The notes: generated from the letters alone by a model not told the origin. Shown: positions 23,730 through 32,853, numbered from the stretch's first letter. The stretch is 64,000 nucleotides of DNA from Limnohabitans kasalickyi (GCA_965234325.1 OZ248407.1:1-64000), one strand, 5' to 3'. Translations and numbers: made by a program.

Positions 23730-24017
23730 ATGAAACTTCGTCCTCTCGGCGACCGCGTGATCGTGAAACGTATCGAAAGCGAAACAAAAACCGCCTCTGG
23801 CATCGTCATCCCTGACTCAGCCGCTGAAAAGCCTGATCAAGGTGAAGTCTTGGCCGTCGGCCCAGGCAAGACCAACGACAAAGGCGAGACCAAAGCCCTG
23901 AGCGTCAAAGTCGGCGACCGCGTGTTGTTCGGCAAATACAGCGGCCAAACCGTCAAAGTCGCTGGCGACGAACTGTTGGTCATGAAAGAAGAAGACCTGT
24001 TCGCTGTAGTCGAGTGA
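23730..24017 (+). CDS. groES: co-chaperonin GroES
   Basis: 95 aa, the normal length. Forms the heptameric lid of the GroEL folding chamber. Motifs: MKLRPLGDRVIVKRIESETKTASGIVIPDSAAEKPDQGEV with the mobile loop TASGIVIPD, and VLFGKYSGQTVK. First gene of the groESL operon, 79 bp behind the CIRCE operator; GGAG precedes the ATG. Confidence 0.98.
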   Translation: MKLRPLGDRVIVKRIESETKTASGIVIPDSAAEKPDQGEVLAVGPGKTNDKGETKALSVKVGDRVLFGKYSGQTVKVAGDELLVMKEEDLFAVVE

Positions 24018-24098
24018 TTTGCGGGACAGACCGACTGACGCGCGCAGCGCCCAGTCGCTCTGTCCTCAACTGATTAAATAAATTTTGGAGTTAAAAAA

Positions 24099-25745
24099 AT
24101 GGCAGCAAAAGACGTAATTTTCGGCGGCGAAGCCCGCGCACGCATGGTTGAAGGCGTGAACATTTTGGCCAACGCGGTCAAAGTGACTCTGGGCCCTAAG
24201 GGCCGTAACGTGGTTCTGGAGCGTTCTTTCGGCGCCCCCACCGTGACCAAAGACGGCGTGTCTGTGGCCAAGGAAATCGAACTCAAAGACAAGTTGCAAA
24301 ACATGGGCGCGCAGATGGTCAAGGAAGTTGCTTCCAAGACGTCTGACAACGCGGGTGACGGCACAACGACTGCGACCGTGTTGGCTCAAGCCATCGTGCG
24401 CGAAGGCATGAAGTACGTTGCCGCTGGCATGAACCCCATGGACCTGAAGCGCGGCATCGACAAAGCAGTATCTGCATTGATCGAAGAGCTGAAGAAGGCC
24501 ACCAAAGCCACCACAACGACCAAAGAAATCGCCCAAGTCGGTTCGATCTCTGCCAACAGCGACCACAGCATCGGCGACATCATCGCCAAAGCCATGGACA
24601 AAGTGGGCAAAGAAGGCGTGATCACCGTCGAAGACGGCAAGTCTTTGGACAACGAACTCGACATCGTTGAAGGCATGCAATTCGACCGCGGCTACCTGTC
24701 GCCTTACTTCATCAACAACCCAGAGAAGCAAGCTGCTTTGTTGGACAACCCTTTCGTGTTGTTGTTCGACAAAAAAATCAGCAACATCCGCGATCTGCTG
24801 CCCACACTGGAAGCCGTTGCCAAAGCGGGCCGTCCTCTGTTGATCATTGCCGAAGAAGTCGAAGGCGAAGCCTTGGCAACTTTGGTGGTCAACACCATCC
24901 GTGGCATCTTGAAGGTTGTGGCTGTCAAGGCTCCAGGCTTTGGTGACCGTCGCAAAGCCATGTTGGAAGACATCGCCATCTTGACCGGCGGCAAAGTGAT
25001 CGCCGAAGAAGTTGGCCTGACACTCGAAAAAGTGACTTTGGCTGACCTCGGCCAAGCCAAGCGCATCGAAGTGGGCAAAGAAAACACCATCATCATCGAC
25101 GGTGCAGGTGCTGCACAAGACATCGAAGCCCGCGTCAAGCAAGTTCGCGTGCAAATCGAAGAAGCCACTTCTGACTACGACCGCGAAAAGCTGCAAGAGC
25201 GCGTGGCCAAGTTGGCTGGCGGTGTGGCCGTGATCAAGGTTGGCGCTGCCACCGAAGTCGAAATGAAAGAAAAGAAAGCCCGCGTTGAAGACGCCCTGCA
25301 CGCTACCCGCGCTGCTGTGGAAGAAGGCATCGTGGCTGGCGGCGGCGTGGCCTTGCTGCGCGCACGTCAAGCAGCTGGCACCATCAAAGGTGACAACGCT
25401 GACCAAGAAGCCGGCATCAAACTGGTGTTGAAAGCCATCGAAGCGCCTCTGCGAGAGATCGTTTACAACGCCGGTGGCGAGCCATCGGTGGTGGTGAACG
25501 CTGTGTTGGCCGGTTCGGGCAACTACGGCTTCAACGCTGCGAACGACACCTACGGTGACATGATCGAAATGGGCATCTTGGACCCCACCAAAGTGACACG
25601 CACTGCGTTGCAAAACGCAGCGTCTGTGGCCTCTTTGATGTTGACCACCGAGTGCATGATTTCCGAAGCACCAAAAGAAGAGTCTGGCGCTGGCGGCATG
25701 CCTGACATGGGCGGCATGGGTGGTATGGGCGGCATGGGCATGTAA
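24099..25745 (+). CDS. groEL: chaperonin GroEL
   Basis: 548 aa, full length. ATP-driven 14-mer protein-folding chamber. Motifs: KVTLGPKGRNVVLERSFGAPTVTKDGVSVA, DNAGDGTTTATVLAQ, RAAVEEGIVAGGGVALLRA, and a flexible Gly-Met tail (GGMPDMGGMGGMGGMGM). Shine-Dalgarno GGAG before ATG 24099, 81 bp after groES. The same DNA has a long open frame on the other strand, a codon-bias shadow. Only one groEL is seen here. Confidence 0.99.
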   Translation: MAAKDVIFGGEARARMVEGVNILANAVKVTLGPKGRNVVLERSFGAPTVTKDGVSVAKEIELKDKLQNMGAQMVKEVASKTSDNAGDGTTTATVLAQAIVREGMKYVAAGMNPMDLKRGIDKAVSALIEELKKATKATTTTKEIAQVGSISANSDHSIGDIIAKAMDKVGKEGVITVEDGKSLDNELDIVEGMQFDRGYLSPYFINNPEKQAALLDNPFVLLFDKKISNIRDLLPTLEAVAKAGRPLLIIAEEVEGEALATLVVNTIRGILKVVAVKAPGFGDRRKAMLEDIAILTGGKVIAEEVGLTLEKVTLADLGQAKRIEVGKENTIIIDGAGAAQDIEARVKQVRVQIEEATSDYDREKLQERVAKLAGGVAVIKVGAATEVEMKEKKARVEDALHATRAAVEEGIVAGGGVALLRARQAAGTIKGDNADQEAGIKLVLKAIEAPLREIVYNAGGEPSVVVNAVLAGSGNYGFNAANDTYGDMIEMGILDPTKVTRTALQNAASVASLMLTTECMISEAPKEESGAGGMPDMGGMGGMGGMGM

Positions 25746-25789
25746 TTGCCTCGCTGCTTTGCCTGAGCACTTCGGTGCTCTTGCCAAAC

Positions 25790-25830
25790 AAAAAATCCCC
25801 GCAAGGCGTGAGCCCTGCGGGGATTTTTTT
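25790..25830. terminator. bidirectional terminator groEL / transaldolase
   Basis: AAAAAATCCCCGCA / TGCGGGGATTTTTTT stem with a 12-nt loop, A-run on one side and T-run on the other. It serves both converging genes. A smaller UUCG hairpin (GAGCAC-TTCG-GTGCTC, 25765-25780) precedes it. Confidence 0.95.
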
Positions 25831-25864
25831 CGCTTGCGCTTTGTTGGCGTTCGCGTGACAGCGA

Positions 25865-26830
25865 TCAGTGCATCAAGGCTTCCAACTTCACCGCATCCAC
25901 ACAGAACGCGCGAATGCCCTCGGCCAACTTCTCGGTGGCCATGGCGTCTTCGTTCATCGCGTAACGGAACGAGGCCTCGGTGTGGTGCACCGCTGGCAAG
26001 TCCAGCTGCACAGCGGCCGATGCGCTCAAGGCTTGTGCCAAGGGCTCGTTCGATGCACCCAACTGCGCCAGCAACTCAGGCGCAATGGTCAACAAATCGC
26101 AGCCCGCCAAGGCCGTGATTTGGCCCACGTTGCGAAAGCTCGCACCCATCACTTCGGTAGCGATGCCGTGGCGTTTGTAGTGGTTGTAAATGGCGCGCAC
26201 CGACTTGACGCCGGGGTCGTTGGCTTGGGCGTTGTCAGCCTCTACCCACCCACCGCTTGCGGTGGCTCCTGATGCTCCGCCAGCCGACTTTTTGTACCAG
26301 TCGTAAATGCGCCCGACGAATGGGGAAATGAGTTGCACCTTGGCATCGCCACAGGCCACCGCTTGGGCGAAGGAGAACAGCAACGTCAGGTTGGTGCGAA
26401 TGCCTTCGCGCTCCAGCTCGGCTGCGGCTTGAATGCCTTCCCACGTCGAGGCAATTTTGATGAGCACGCGCTCACGCTTCACACCCTGCGCTTCGTACAA
26501 CGCCATGATGCGTTTGGCGCGGGCCACGGTGGCCGCGGTGTCAAAGCTCAAACGCGCATCGACTTCGGTCGACACACGGCCGGGAATGGTGGCCAAAATC
26601 TCGCAGCCAAAGCGCACCAGCAAGCGGTCGATCTGCGCGTCCATGGGCTCGTTGCCGTGGGCGGCCACGGTGTCTTTGAGCAAGGGCAGGTATTCGGGCT
26701 TTTGCACCGCCTTCAAAATCAGCGAAGGGTTGGTGGTGGCATCTTGCGGCTGAAACTGAGCGAGTTGCTTGAAGTCGCCTGTGTCGGCCACGACGGTGGT
26801 GAATTGTTTGAGAGCGTCGAGTTGGTTCAT
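25865..26830 (-). CDS. tal: transaldolase
   Basis: 321 aa from ATG 26830. Transfers dihydroxyacetone between sugar phosphates in the pentose phosphate pathway; cytosolic. TalB-type (class I aldolase barrel): MNQLDALKQFTTVVADTGDF, DATTNPSLILKA, VLIKIASTWEGIQAA with the Schiff-base Lys, and NLTLLFSFAQAVAC. There is a ~15-residue insertion (SAGGASGATASGGWVEAD) after SPFVGRIYDWYKK. The extra upstream codons of the frame are not needed and lack a ribosome site. Confidence 0.96.
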   Translation of the reverse strand: MNQLDALKQFTTVVADTGDFKQLAQFQPQDATTNPSLILKAVQKPEYLPLLKDTVAAHGNEPMDAQIDRLLVRFGCEILATIPGRVSTEVDARLSFDTAATVARAKRIMALYEAQGVKRERVLIKIASTWEGIQAAAELEREGIRTNLTLLFSFAQAVACGDAKVQLISPFVGRIYDWYKKSAGGASGATASGGWVEADNAQANDPGVKSVRAIYNHYKRHGIATEVMGASFRNVGQITALAGCDLLTIAPELLAQLGASNEPLAQALSASAAVQLDLPAVHHTEASFRYAMNEDAMATEKLAEGIRAFCVDAVKLEALMH

Positions 26831-26899
26831 GACGCAATTATCTAGTGCGAATATGACCCCAACGCCGCATGACACGTCAACTCAACTTACATTGTGGGG

Positions 26900-27823
26900 A
26901 TGAACACCGCTACCCCTCAAAAAATTCTCGTCCTCGGTGGCTCTGGCTTCGTCGGTCGCCATGTCTGCGAGGCGCTTTGCCGTTTGCACCACCGCATCAC
27001 CGTGCCTACCCGTCGTTTGCCCGCACGCAGCGTGCAAATGCTGCCGGGTGTGGAGGTCATCCAAGCCGATGTGCACGACGCCAAGCAGCTGCAAGCCTTG
27101 GTGCGTGGCCACGATGCGGTGGTCAATTTGGTGGCCATCCTGCACGGCGACGAGGCCGCGTTTGACCGCGTGCATGTGCAATTGCCTCGCAGCTTGGCCA
27201 AAGCCTGCAAAGCCGAGGGCGTGACCCGCTTGGTGCACATCAGCGCTCTGGGGGCCAACGCGCAAGGCCCGTCGTTGTACCAACGCAGCAAAGCCCACGG
27301 TGAGCAGGTGTTGCAACAGGCCGTGCAAACCTCAGACCTCGCCCTGACGCTGCTACGCCCCAGCGTCATTTTTGGGGCGGATGATGCCTTCATCAACCTG
27401 TTTGCCAAGCTGCAAACCGTGTTTCCGTTCATGCCGCTAGCAGGCGCTGGCACCCGTTTTCAACCGGTTTGGGTGCAAGACGTGGCCCAAGCCATCGTGA
27501 CTAGTTTGCAAGACCCCACCACCGCGGGGCAGATTTACGAAGCCTGCGGGCCCGACGTGTTCACCTTAGCCGAATTGGTGCACATCGCGGGCCGACACAT
27601 CGGCCACGAACGCCCCGTGCTGCCTTTGCCGCATGCCATCGCTTGGCTGCAAGCCGTGCTGATGGAGCTCGCCCCCGGCCCCACGGTGATGAGCCGCGAC
27701 AACTTGGCGTCGATGAAGGTCGACAACGTGGCCAGCGGGCATGCGCTGGGACTGGCAGCGCTTGGGGTATCTCAACCGCAGCACCTCATCAGCGTGTTTT
27801 CACCCGCAGCTGCGCCACACTGA
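26900..27823 (+). CDS. NAD(P)-binding atypical SDR (complex I NDUFA9-like)
   Basis: About 307 aa from ATG 26900. Rossmann start KILVLGGSGFVGRHVCEAL, then VTRLVHISALGA, LYQRSKAHGEQVL (YxxxK-like) and TLLRPSVIFGADDAFIN. This is the extended SDR group that includes mitochondrial NDUFA9 and bacterial homologues with an unknown substrate. Divergent from tal (69 bp apart). A TTG or GTG start 6 bp upstream is possible. No clear Shine-Dalgarno, so it may be leaderless. Confidence 0.87.
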   Translation: MNTATPQKILVLGGSGFVGRHVCEALCRLHHRITVPTRRLPARSVQMLPGVEVIQADVHDAKQLQALVRGHDAVVNLVAILHGDEAAFDRVHVQLPRSLAKACKAEGVTRLVHISALGANAQGPSLYQRSKAHGEQVLQQAVQTSDLALTLLRPSVIFGADDAFINLFAKLQTVFPFMPLAGAGTRFQPVWVQDVAQAIVTSLQDPTTAGQIYEACGPDVFTLAELVHIAGRHIGHERPVLPLPHAIAWLQAVLMELAPGPTVMSRDNLASMKVDNVASGHALGLAALGVSQPQHLISVFSPAAAPH

Positions 27824-27991
27824 GCTCTAAAACAAACTGGCTCTGGCCCCTACGCTCTCCGATCACCACTCGGTGAGACAAGCGTCTCCTCAAAACAACA
27901 AAATCATAAAAAGTAACAAAATTCAATTTATATAAATATTAAGTACTCATTAAACAAATACACTACAAAGTATTCAATTAATGAGGTGCTT

Positions 27992-28684
27992 ATGTCTTAC
28001 ACATTGTTCATCGGCGATAAAAACACCGACGCGTGGTCCATGGGGCCTTGGGTGCTCATGAAGCAAGCGGGCATTGCGTTCAACGAGCAACCCGTGCGCG
28101 ACGAGGGCCCTGACACCGTTGACGTCAAAAAGACACTGCGTGCTGTCACGCCTTTGGGCAAGTTACCGGTGTTGATCGACCCATCACTCGGCAGCAACCC
28201 TTCCGTGTGGGACTCACTGGCCGTGTGCGAATATCTAGCGGAAGTTCACCCTGAGTTGAATTTATGGCCGGTCGAGCGCACCGCCCGTGCCCGCGCCCGC
28301 AGCCTGTGCGCCGAAATGCATGCAGGGTTTCAAGAACTCCGCGCCATGTGCCCCATGAACATTGAAGCGCGGCTGCCCGCCATTGGCCAGCGCTTGATCC
28401 AAAAAAACAACGCGTTTTGTGACGACCTCAACCGCTTGGTCAACATGTGGCAAAACCAGCTCAAACTCAGTGGCGGCCCCATGTTGTTTGGTCCCTTCAG
28501 CATCGCTGATGCGTACTTTGTGTCGATGTGCATGCGCATACGCACCTACGCCTTGCCCGTCTCGCCCCCCGTTCAGGCTTACATCAACCGCATCGCGGCG
28601 CTGCCTAGCGTGGGCGAATGGATCGCCAAGGCGGAACAAGACGCCGACTTTTTCATCCACGAAGCACCCGGCCTGCAGGCCTAA
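27992..28684 (+). CDS. glutathione S-transferase family protein
   Basis: 230 aa from ATG 27992, with GAGGTG 6 nt upstream. N-terminal thioredoxin fold (~1-85): YTLFIGDKNTDAWSMGPWVLMKQAGI with the Ser/Trp-type active site, then TPLGKLPVLID and VWDSLAVCEYLAEVHPELNLWP. C-terminal all-helical domain with MLFGPFSIADAYF. Cytosolic; substrate unknown. The 168-bp gap upstream is AT-rich at 27895-27960 and probably holds its promoter. cca follows after 34 bp. Confidence 0.92.
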   Translation: MSYTLFIGDKNTDAWSMGPWVLMKQAGIAFNEQPVRDEGPDTVDVKKTLRAVTPLGKLPVLIDPSLGSNPSVWDSLAVCEYLAEVHPELNLWPVERTARARARSLCAEMHAGFQELRAMCPMNIEARLPAIGQRLIQKNNAFCDDLNRLVNMWQNQLKLSGGPMLFGPFSIADAYFVSMCMRIRTYALPVSPPVQAYINRIAALPSVGEWIAKAEQDADFFIHEAPGLQA

Positions 28685-28718
28685 CGCGACAGCAAGGGCC
28701 ACGTTTTACACTCGTGGC

Positions 28719-29942
28719 ATGAACACATATTTGGTCGGTGGTGCCGTACGCGATGCCCTGTTGGGCTACCCCGGGGCAGACCGCGATTGGGTGGTGGTGG
28801 GCAGCACCCCTGAGGCTCTGGCTGCCCAAGGCTTTGTACCTGTGGGTCGCGACTTTCCGGTGTTCTTGCACCCCGAAACCCGCGAGGAATATGCCCTCGC
28901 CCGCACCGAACGCAAAACCGCACGCGGCTACCACGGCTTTGCGGTCCACGCCTCGCCCGACGTCACCTTAGAGCAAGACTTGGCGCGCCGCGACCTGACC
29001 ATCAACGCCATCGCCCAAAACGCCCACGGCCAGCGCATCGACCCTTATGGCGGCGAGCGCGACATCCAAGCCAAAGTGCTGCGCCACGTCACCGACGCCT
29101 TCCGCGAAGACCCCGTGCGCATCTTGCGCCTCGCCCGCTTTGCCGCCCGTTTTCCCGACTTCACCGTGGCCCCCGAAACCCTGGCGCTCATGCGCGAGAT
29201 GGTGGACAACGGCGAAGTCGACGCCTTAGTGAGCGAACGTGTGTGGCAAGAGCTCTCACGCGGCCTCATGGCCACACGCCCCTCGCGCATGCTGCAAGTG
29301 CTGCGCGACTGCGGTGCACTGCAGCGCCTGCTGCCCGAAGTCGACAAACTCTACGGCGTGCCGCAACGCGCCGAGTACCACCCCGAAATCGACACCGGCA
29401 TTCACCTCGAAATGGTGCTCGACCAAAGCGCCCGCATGAACGCGCCGCTGGACGTGCGCTTCGCGTGCCTGTGCCACGACCTCGGCAAAGGCACCACACC
29501 CGCCGACGTGCTGCCGCGCCACATCGGCCACGAACAGCGCAGCGAAAAACTCACCCGCGCCCTGTGCACCCGTTGGCGCGTGCCCGTGGACTGCAAAGAA
29601 TTGGCGGAGTTGGTGGCGCGTGAACACGGCAACATCCACCAAAGCGGCAGCTTTGGTGCAGAAGCCGTCTTGCGCCTGCTGATGCGCTGCGATGCCCTGC
29701 GCCGGCCAGAACGGTTTTTATTGGCCCTGCAAGCTTGCGAGTGTGATGCGCGCGGGCGATTGGGTAAAGAAGACGAGGCGTATACGCAAGGCCAGAGGTT
29801 GGCTTTATTGCTGAAGGCAGCTCAGTCCGTCGACAGCGCCGCAGTCAGTGCCCAAGCCATAGAAGAAGGCCTAAAAGGCCCCGCCATAGGCAAACGCCTA
29901 GACAACGCCAGAGAAGCGGCAATAGCCGCCGCTTTGAGTTAG
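28719..29942 (+). CDS. cca: multifunctional CCA tRNA nucleotidyltransferase / HD phosphohydrolase
   Basis: 407 aa. Adds and repairs the 3' CCA of tRNAs. Class II nucleotidyltransferase head: MNTYLVGGAVRDALLG, GADRDWVVVGSTPE, RRDLTINAIA and FREDPVRILRLARFAARF. The C-terminal HD domain (RFACLCHDLGKG, HIGHEQRSEKL) shows the long bacterial form with phosphatase and phosphodiesterase activity. ATG 28719 is the first start behind the GST stop. A long stem-loop (29957-30040) follows the stop codon. Confidence 0.96.
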   Translation: MNTYLVGGAVRDALLGYPGADRDWVVVGSTPEALAAQGFVPVGRDFPVFLHPETREEYALARTERKTARGYHGFAVHASPDVTLEQDLARRDLTINAIAQNAHGQRIDPYGGERDIQAKVLRHVTDAFREDPVRILRLARFAARFPDFTVAPETLALMREMVDNGEVDALVSERVWQELSRGLMATRPSRMLQVLRDCGALQRLLPEVDKLYGVPQRAEYHPEIDTGIHLEMVLDQSARMNAPLDVRFACLCHDLGKGTTPADVLPRHIGHEQRSEKLTRALCTRWRVPVDCKELAELVAREHGNIHQSGSFGAEAVLRLLMRCDALRRPERFLLALQACECDARGRLGKEDEAYTQGQRLALLLKAAQSVDSAAVSAQAIEEGLKGPAIGKRLDNAREAAIAAALS

Positions 29943-29956
29943 CCCGCCAAACGCGT

Positions 29957-30040
29957 CAATCGGAGAGGGAGGTGCCTGCTCTGCTCCTCCGCCGCTTCGC
30001 AGCTCGATGTCGCTGACGCAGGCACCTCCCTCTCCGATTG
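29957..30040. repeat. long hairpin C (23-bp stem, 38-nt loop)
   Basis: Perfect arms CAATCGGAGAGGGAGG... (29957-29979) and 30018-30040. Loop, read on the minus strand, has GCGACATCGAGCTGCGAAGCGG..GGAGGAGC, loosely like loop A (GCGACGTTAAGAGC..AGCGAAGGAG). A single copy here, between cca and the convergent DUF2905 gene; no U-run. Confidence 0.85.
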
Positions 30041-30062
30041 GCATCACAGCGCCAGACGAATT

Positions 30063-30257
30063 TCACAAAATCTTGGAAATCCCAGCACACACAAGGCTGA
30101 GAATGATGGTCGACGCCAGCGGGATAAAAATCTCTCGTCCAAAAATCTTGAAGCGAATGTCGCCAGGCAACCGACCAAAGCCCATTTTTTGCAACCACGG
30201 CGTGACGGCGTTGATCAGCAACAAGGCGAGGAAAACCACAATCAGCCAGCGGGTCAT
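30063..30257 (-). CDS. DUF2905 small membrane protein
   Basis: 64 aa: MTRWLIVVFLALLLINAVTPWLQKMGFGRLPGDIRFKIFGREIFIPLASTIILSLVCAGISKIL. Two membrane helices around the conserved GRLPGDI motif of DUF2905. Function unknown. It lies 8 bp behind the MidA-like gene on the same strand, so co-transcribed. Confidence 0.92.
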   Translation of the reverse strand: MTRWLIVVFLALLLINAVTPWLQKMGFGRLPGDIRFKIFGREIFIPLASTIILSLVCAGISKIL

Positions 30258-30265
30258 GTCAGGCC

Positions 30266-31453
30266 TTAAAGGGTGTGGCTGCGATCACCATGCGCGAAGC
30301 CCATGGGCTCCCACTCGGACGTGCCGAAGGCCACCACTTTGAACAACTCACCCATTTCGTGCTCGGTGATCAGCTTTTGGGCCATCGCCTTCTCGGCGAT
30401 AGGCGCATCGACCAAAGGCGGCAGCAAGCCGCAGTTGATCAAGAAGTGCGCTTGGGTGGTGTAGCCCAGCACATGCAGCCCCGCATCTTGCGCCGCCAGA
30501 GCCACGCCGGTGAAGTTGACGTGTGCGGTGATGTCTTTGGCGCCCACGTCTTGCAGCGGATCGGTGTCGGACTTGTGCAACTGGTGGCACATGAGCGTGC
30601 CCATGTGGCGCTGGGGGTGAAAGTATTCGCCCTCGGGAAAACCGTAGTCAATCAAAAATGCTGCACCGCCTTTGCCGGTGGCGGATTCGCCGGCCTTGAA
30701 GCGATCCGCCAAGGTGGCCACAAACGCCTCCGCTTGGCTGTGGATTTCGGTCAAATAATCGTGATCGCCGGGCACCTCAACGGGCGGTCGCAAGTCGGTC
30801 ACGCGGTCGGCCCACTGCAAGGGGGATGCGACGGCGGCCCCTGACGCTGGCGAGTCCATGTTAGAGGGCTCAGCTTGGGTTGTAGCATCGCCGCACCAAA
30901 TCAAGCCGCGCTCATGCCACACCCCGCGCTTGCGCACCAGCAGTTGCACAGGCATGGCGTCCAGCACTTCGTTGCCCACCACCACGCCGCTCAGTTGCTC
31001 GGGCAGGGCATCGACCCAGCGCACTTTGTGGGCATGGGCTGTCAGCGTCTCTTGTTGTCGAGCGCGCAGGCTGCCCGATAAATCGACGATGGTGTAGCGC
31101 TGCACCGCATCACCCAAGGCGTCGAGCAACTGCTTGGCCAAAGCGCCAGAGCCCGCGCCAAACTCCCACACCTCGTGGGTGCCCGTCACCGTCAAGGCTT
31201 CGCGCACTGGGTGCGCCAAAGTACGGCCAAAGTGCGGCGACATTTCGGGTGCGGTGGCAAAGTCGCTGCCGCTTTCAGGGGTCAAACCAAACTTGCGCAA
31301 GCTGTTGGCGTAGTAGCCCAGGCCAGGTGCATACAACGCCAAAGCCATGAAACGGTCAAACCCCAACCAGCCGCCCGCATTGGCAATGCTGCGTTGAATC
31401 AGGGTATACAAGGCCTGCTGGCCCGGGTCGTTGGATAATTGGTGAGAATTCAT
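30266..31453 (-). CDS. MidA/NDUFAF7-type class I SAM-dependent methyltransferase
   Basis: 395 aa (COG1565). NDUFAF7 dimethylates an Arg of respiratory complex I; the bacterial target is not established. Motifs: MALYAPGLGYYAN, GSDFATAPEMSPHFGRTLA, VWEFGAGSGALAKQLLDAL (SAM loop), VVGNEVLDAMPVQLLVR, FLIDYGFPEGEYFHPQRHMGTLMCH and DITAHVNFTGVA. An insertion of ~35 residues rich in Ala/Ser/Pro (DATTQAEPSNMDSPASGAAVAS) is unusual. It is read divergently from the folM-folB genes. Confidence 0.93.
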   Translation of the reverse strand: MNSHQLSNDPGQQALYTLIQRSIANAGGWLGFDRFMALALYAPGLGYYANSLRKFGLTPESGSDFATAPEMSPHFGRTLAHPVREALTVTGTHEVWEFGAGSGALAKQLLDALGDAVQRYTIVDLSGSLRARQQETLTAHAHKVRWVDALPEQLSGVVVGNEVLDAMPVQLLVRKRGVWHERGLIWCGDATTQAEPSNMDSPASGAAVASPLQWADRVTDLRPPVEVPGDHDYLTEIHSQAEAFVATLADRFKAGESATGKGGAAFLIDYGFPEGEYFHPQRHMGTLMCHQLHKSDTDPLQDVGAKDITAHVNFTGVALAAQDAGLHVLGYTTQAHFLINCGLLPPLVDAPIAEKAMAQKLITEHEMGELFKVVAFGTSEWEPMGFAHGDRSHTL

Positions 31454-31611
31454 GCGGAGCAGATCGTAACGCGAACCTCACCGCAACGGGGTTGCAGACG
31501 GTGGACTATCAAGCGGTGTGCCCAAAGGCGCCGTGTTTATAGTTCGGCACGTCGGACCGCATCAACCGAACATCACTTCACTTCATCTCACATTTGGGAC
31601 ACCCCATCACC

Positions 31612-32466
31612 ATGCGCTCTTGGGCACTCATCACCGGCGGCAGTGTTCGCTTAGGCCGAGAAATCGGTCTGGCCTTCGCACGCGCAGGCTGGAACGTGGC
31701 CTGCCACTACAACCGATCAGGCGAGCAAGCGCACGCCTTGTGCGCCGAGCTACGCGCTTTGGGCGTAGACGCGTTGGCGGTGCAAGGTGAACTGGAAGAC
31801 GAAGCCAGCTGCCAGCATATTTTTGACTCGACCGTGGCGACCACAGGCTTGGCCCTGCGCTGCGTGGTCAACAACGCCTCGCTGTTTGTGCCCGATGAGG
31901 GCGACAGCTTTGACGAAGCCCAAGCCTTGGCGCAGCTGAAAGTCAATTTGATGGCACCTATGCGGTTTGGCAAGTGGCTGGCTAACCTGCATGCGAGTGC
32001 GCAGCAAGCGCCAGAGCAAACCGCAACCTTAGCGGCTTCTGCTTCTGCTTCTGCTTCTGCTTCTGCTTCTGCATCCCACCAGCCTAAGCCCAGCATCATC
32101 CATGTGCTGGACCAAAAGGTCTACAACCTCAACCCCGATTACTTCTCGTACACGCTGTCCAAGCTTGCGCTAGAGCGCGCGGTCAGCCTGCAGGCCCAGT
32201 CGCTTGCGCCCACCTTGCGTGTGAACGCTGTGGCACCCGGGCTGATGTACCTGAGCGGCCCTCAAACCCAAGATAACTTCGACCGCGCCGCTCAAGCCAA
32301 CTTGCTGCGCCAGCCCATCAACCCCGCCGACGTCGCCAGCAGTGTGGTGTTTTTGGCGGGCAACGCCAGCATCACCGGTACCACCGTGCGCGTGGACAAC
32401 GGCCAGCATTTGCTTCCACTCGCACGCGACGTCATGTTTGTGGTCGAGGAACTTTTCAAATCATGA
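31612..32466 (+). CDS. SDR oxidoreductase, pteridine reductase-like (FolM type)
   Basis: 284 aa from ATG 31612. Rossmann start WALITGGSVRLGREIGLAFARAGWNVACHYNRSGEQA; the TGxxxRLG and HYNRS motifs mark pteridine/dihydromonapterin reductases. Then NNASLFVPD, catalytic YFSYTLSKLALE (YxxxK) and VAPGLM. It overlaps the first folB by 4 bp (ATGA) and lies in a folM-folB-folB-ttcA series, supporting a pterin substrate. Between residues ~141 and 152 a (Ala-Ser)6 run from a hexamer repeat is inserted before the catalytic strand, absent from the usual family. Confidence 0.87.
   Translation: MRSWALITGGSVRLGREIGLAFARAGWNVACHYNRSGEQAHALCAELRALGVDALAVQGELEDEASCQHIFDSTVATTGLALRCVVNNASLFVPDEGDSFDEAQALAQLKVNLMAPMRFGKWLANLHASAQQAPEQTATLAASASASASASASASHQPKPSIIHVLDQKVYNLNPDYFSYTLSKLALERAVSLQAQSLAPTLRVNAVAPGLMYLSGPQTQDNFDRAAQANLLRQPINPADVASSVVFLAGNASITGTTVRVDNGQHLLPLARDVMFVVEELFKS
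32035..32070 (+). repeat. in-frame hexamer repeat (GCTTCT)6
   Basis: Six perfect GCTTCT units coding (Ala-Ser)6 inside the pteridine reductase-like gene. Units are two codons, so copy-number change keeps the frame. Confidence 0.95.
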
Positions 32467-32852
32467 CCGACACCCTTTTACGCCACTACCGCCGTTTGTT
32501 TTTGCGCGGCATCACCGTGCAAGCCAACATTGGCATCCACGACTTTGAGTTGCAAGCTGCGCAACGCCTCATCATTGATGTCGACTTGTATGTCTCGCTG
32601 GAAGGCACGCGCCCCAAAGACGACCACATCGACGAAGTGGTGGACTACGACTTTGTGCGCAACGTCGTGCACGAGCGCATTGCACGCGGCCACATTGGCC
32701 TGCAAGAAACGCTGTGCGACGACATCTTGACCCGTTTGCTCGATCACAGTGGCGTGATGGCCGCTCGCGTGTCCACCCGCAAACCCGACGTCTACCCCGA
32801 CTGCGAAGCCGTGGGCGTCGAGGCGTTCCGCGCCAAACCTGGAGTGCTCTGA
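32463..32852 (+). CDS. folB: dihydroneopterin aldolase-type protein 1
   Basis: 129 aa. Converts 7,8-dihydroneopterin to 6-hydroxymethyl-dihydropterin in folate synthesis. T-fold with FLRGITVQANIGIHDFELQAAQRLIIDVDLYV (Glu for pterin binding), VVDYDFVRNVVHERI, LQETLCDDILTRLL, and VSTRKPDVYPDCEAVGVE with the catalytic Lys. Start ATG overlaps the upstream stop; a second, divergent FolB-like gene follows after 1 bp. Confidence 0.88.
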   Translation: MTDTLLRHYRRLFLRGITVQANIGIHDFELQAAQRLIIDVDLYVSLEGTRPKDDHIDEVVDYDFVRNVVHERIARGHIGLQETLCDDILTRLLDHSGVMAARVSTRKPDVYPDCEAVGVEAFRAKPGVL

Positions 32853-32853
32853 C

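Noticed and set aside
24066..25787. A 573-codon open frame antisense to groEL
   Set aside because: Shadow of GroEL codon bias (His/Gln/Phe-rich, no domain, no ribosome site).
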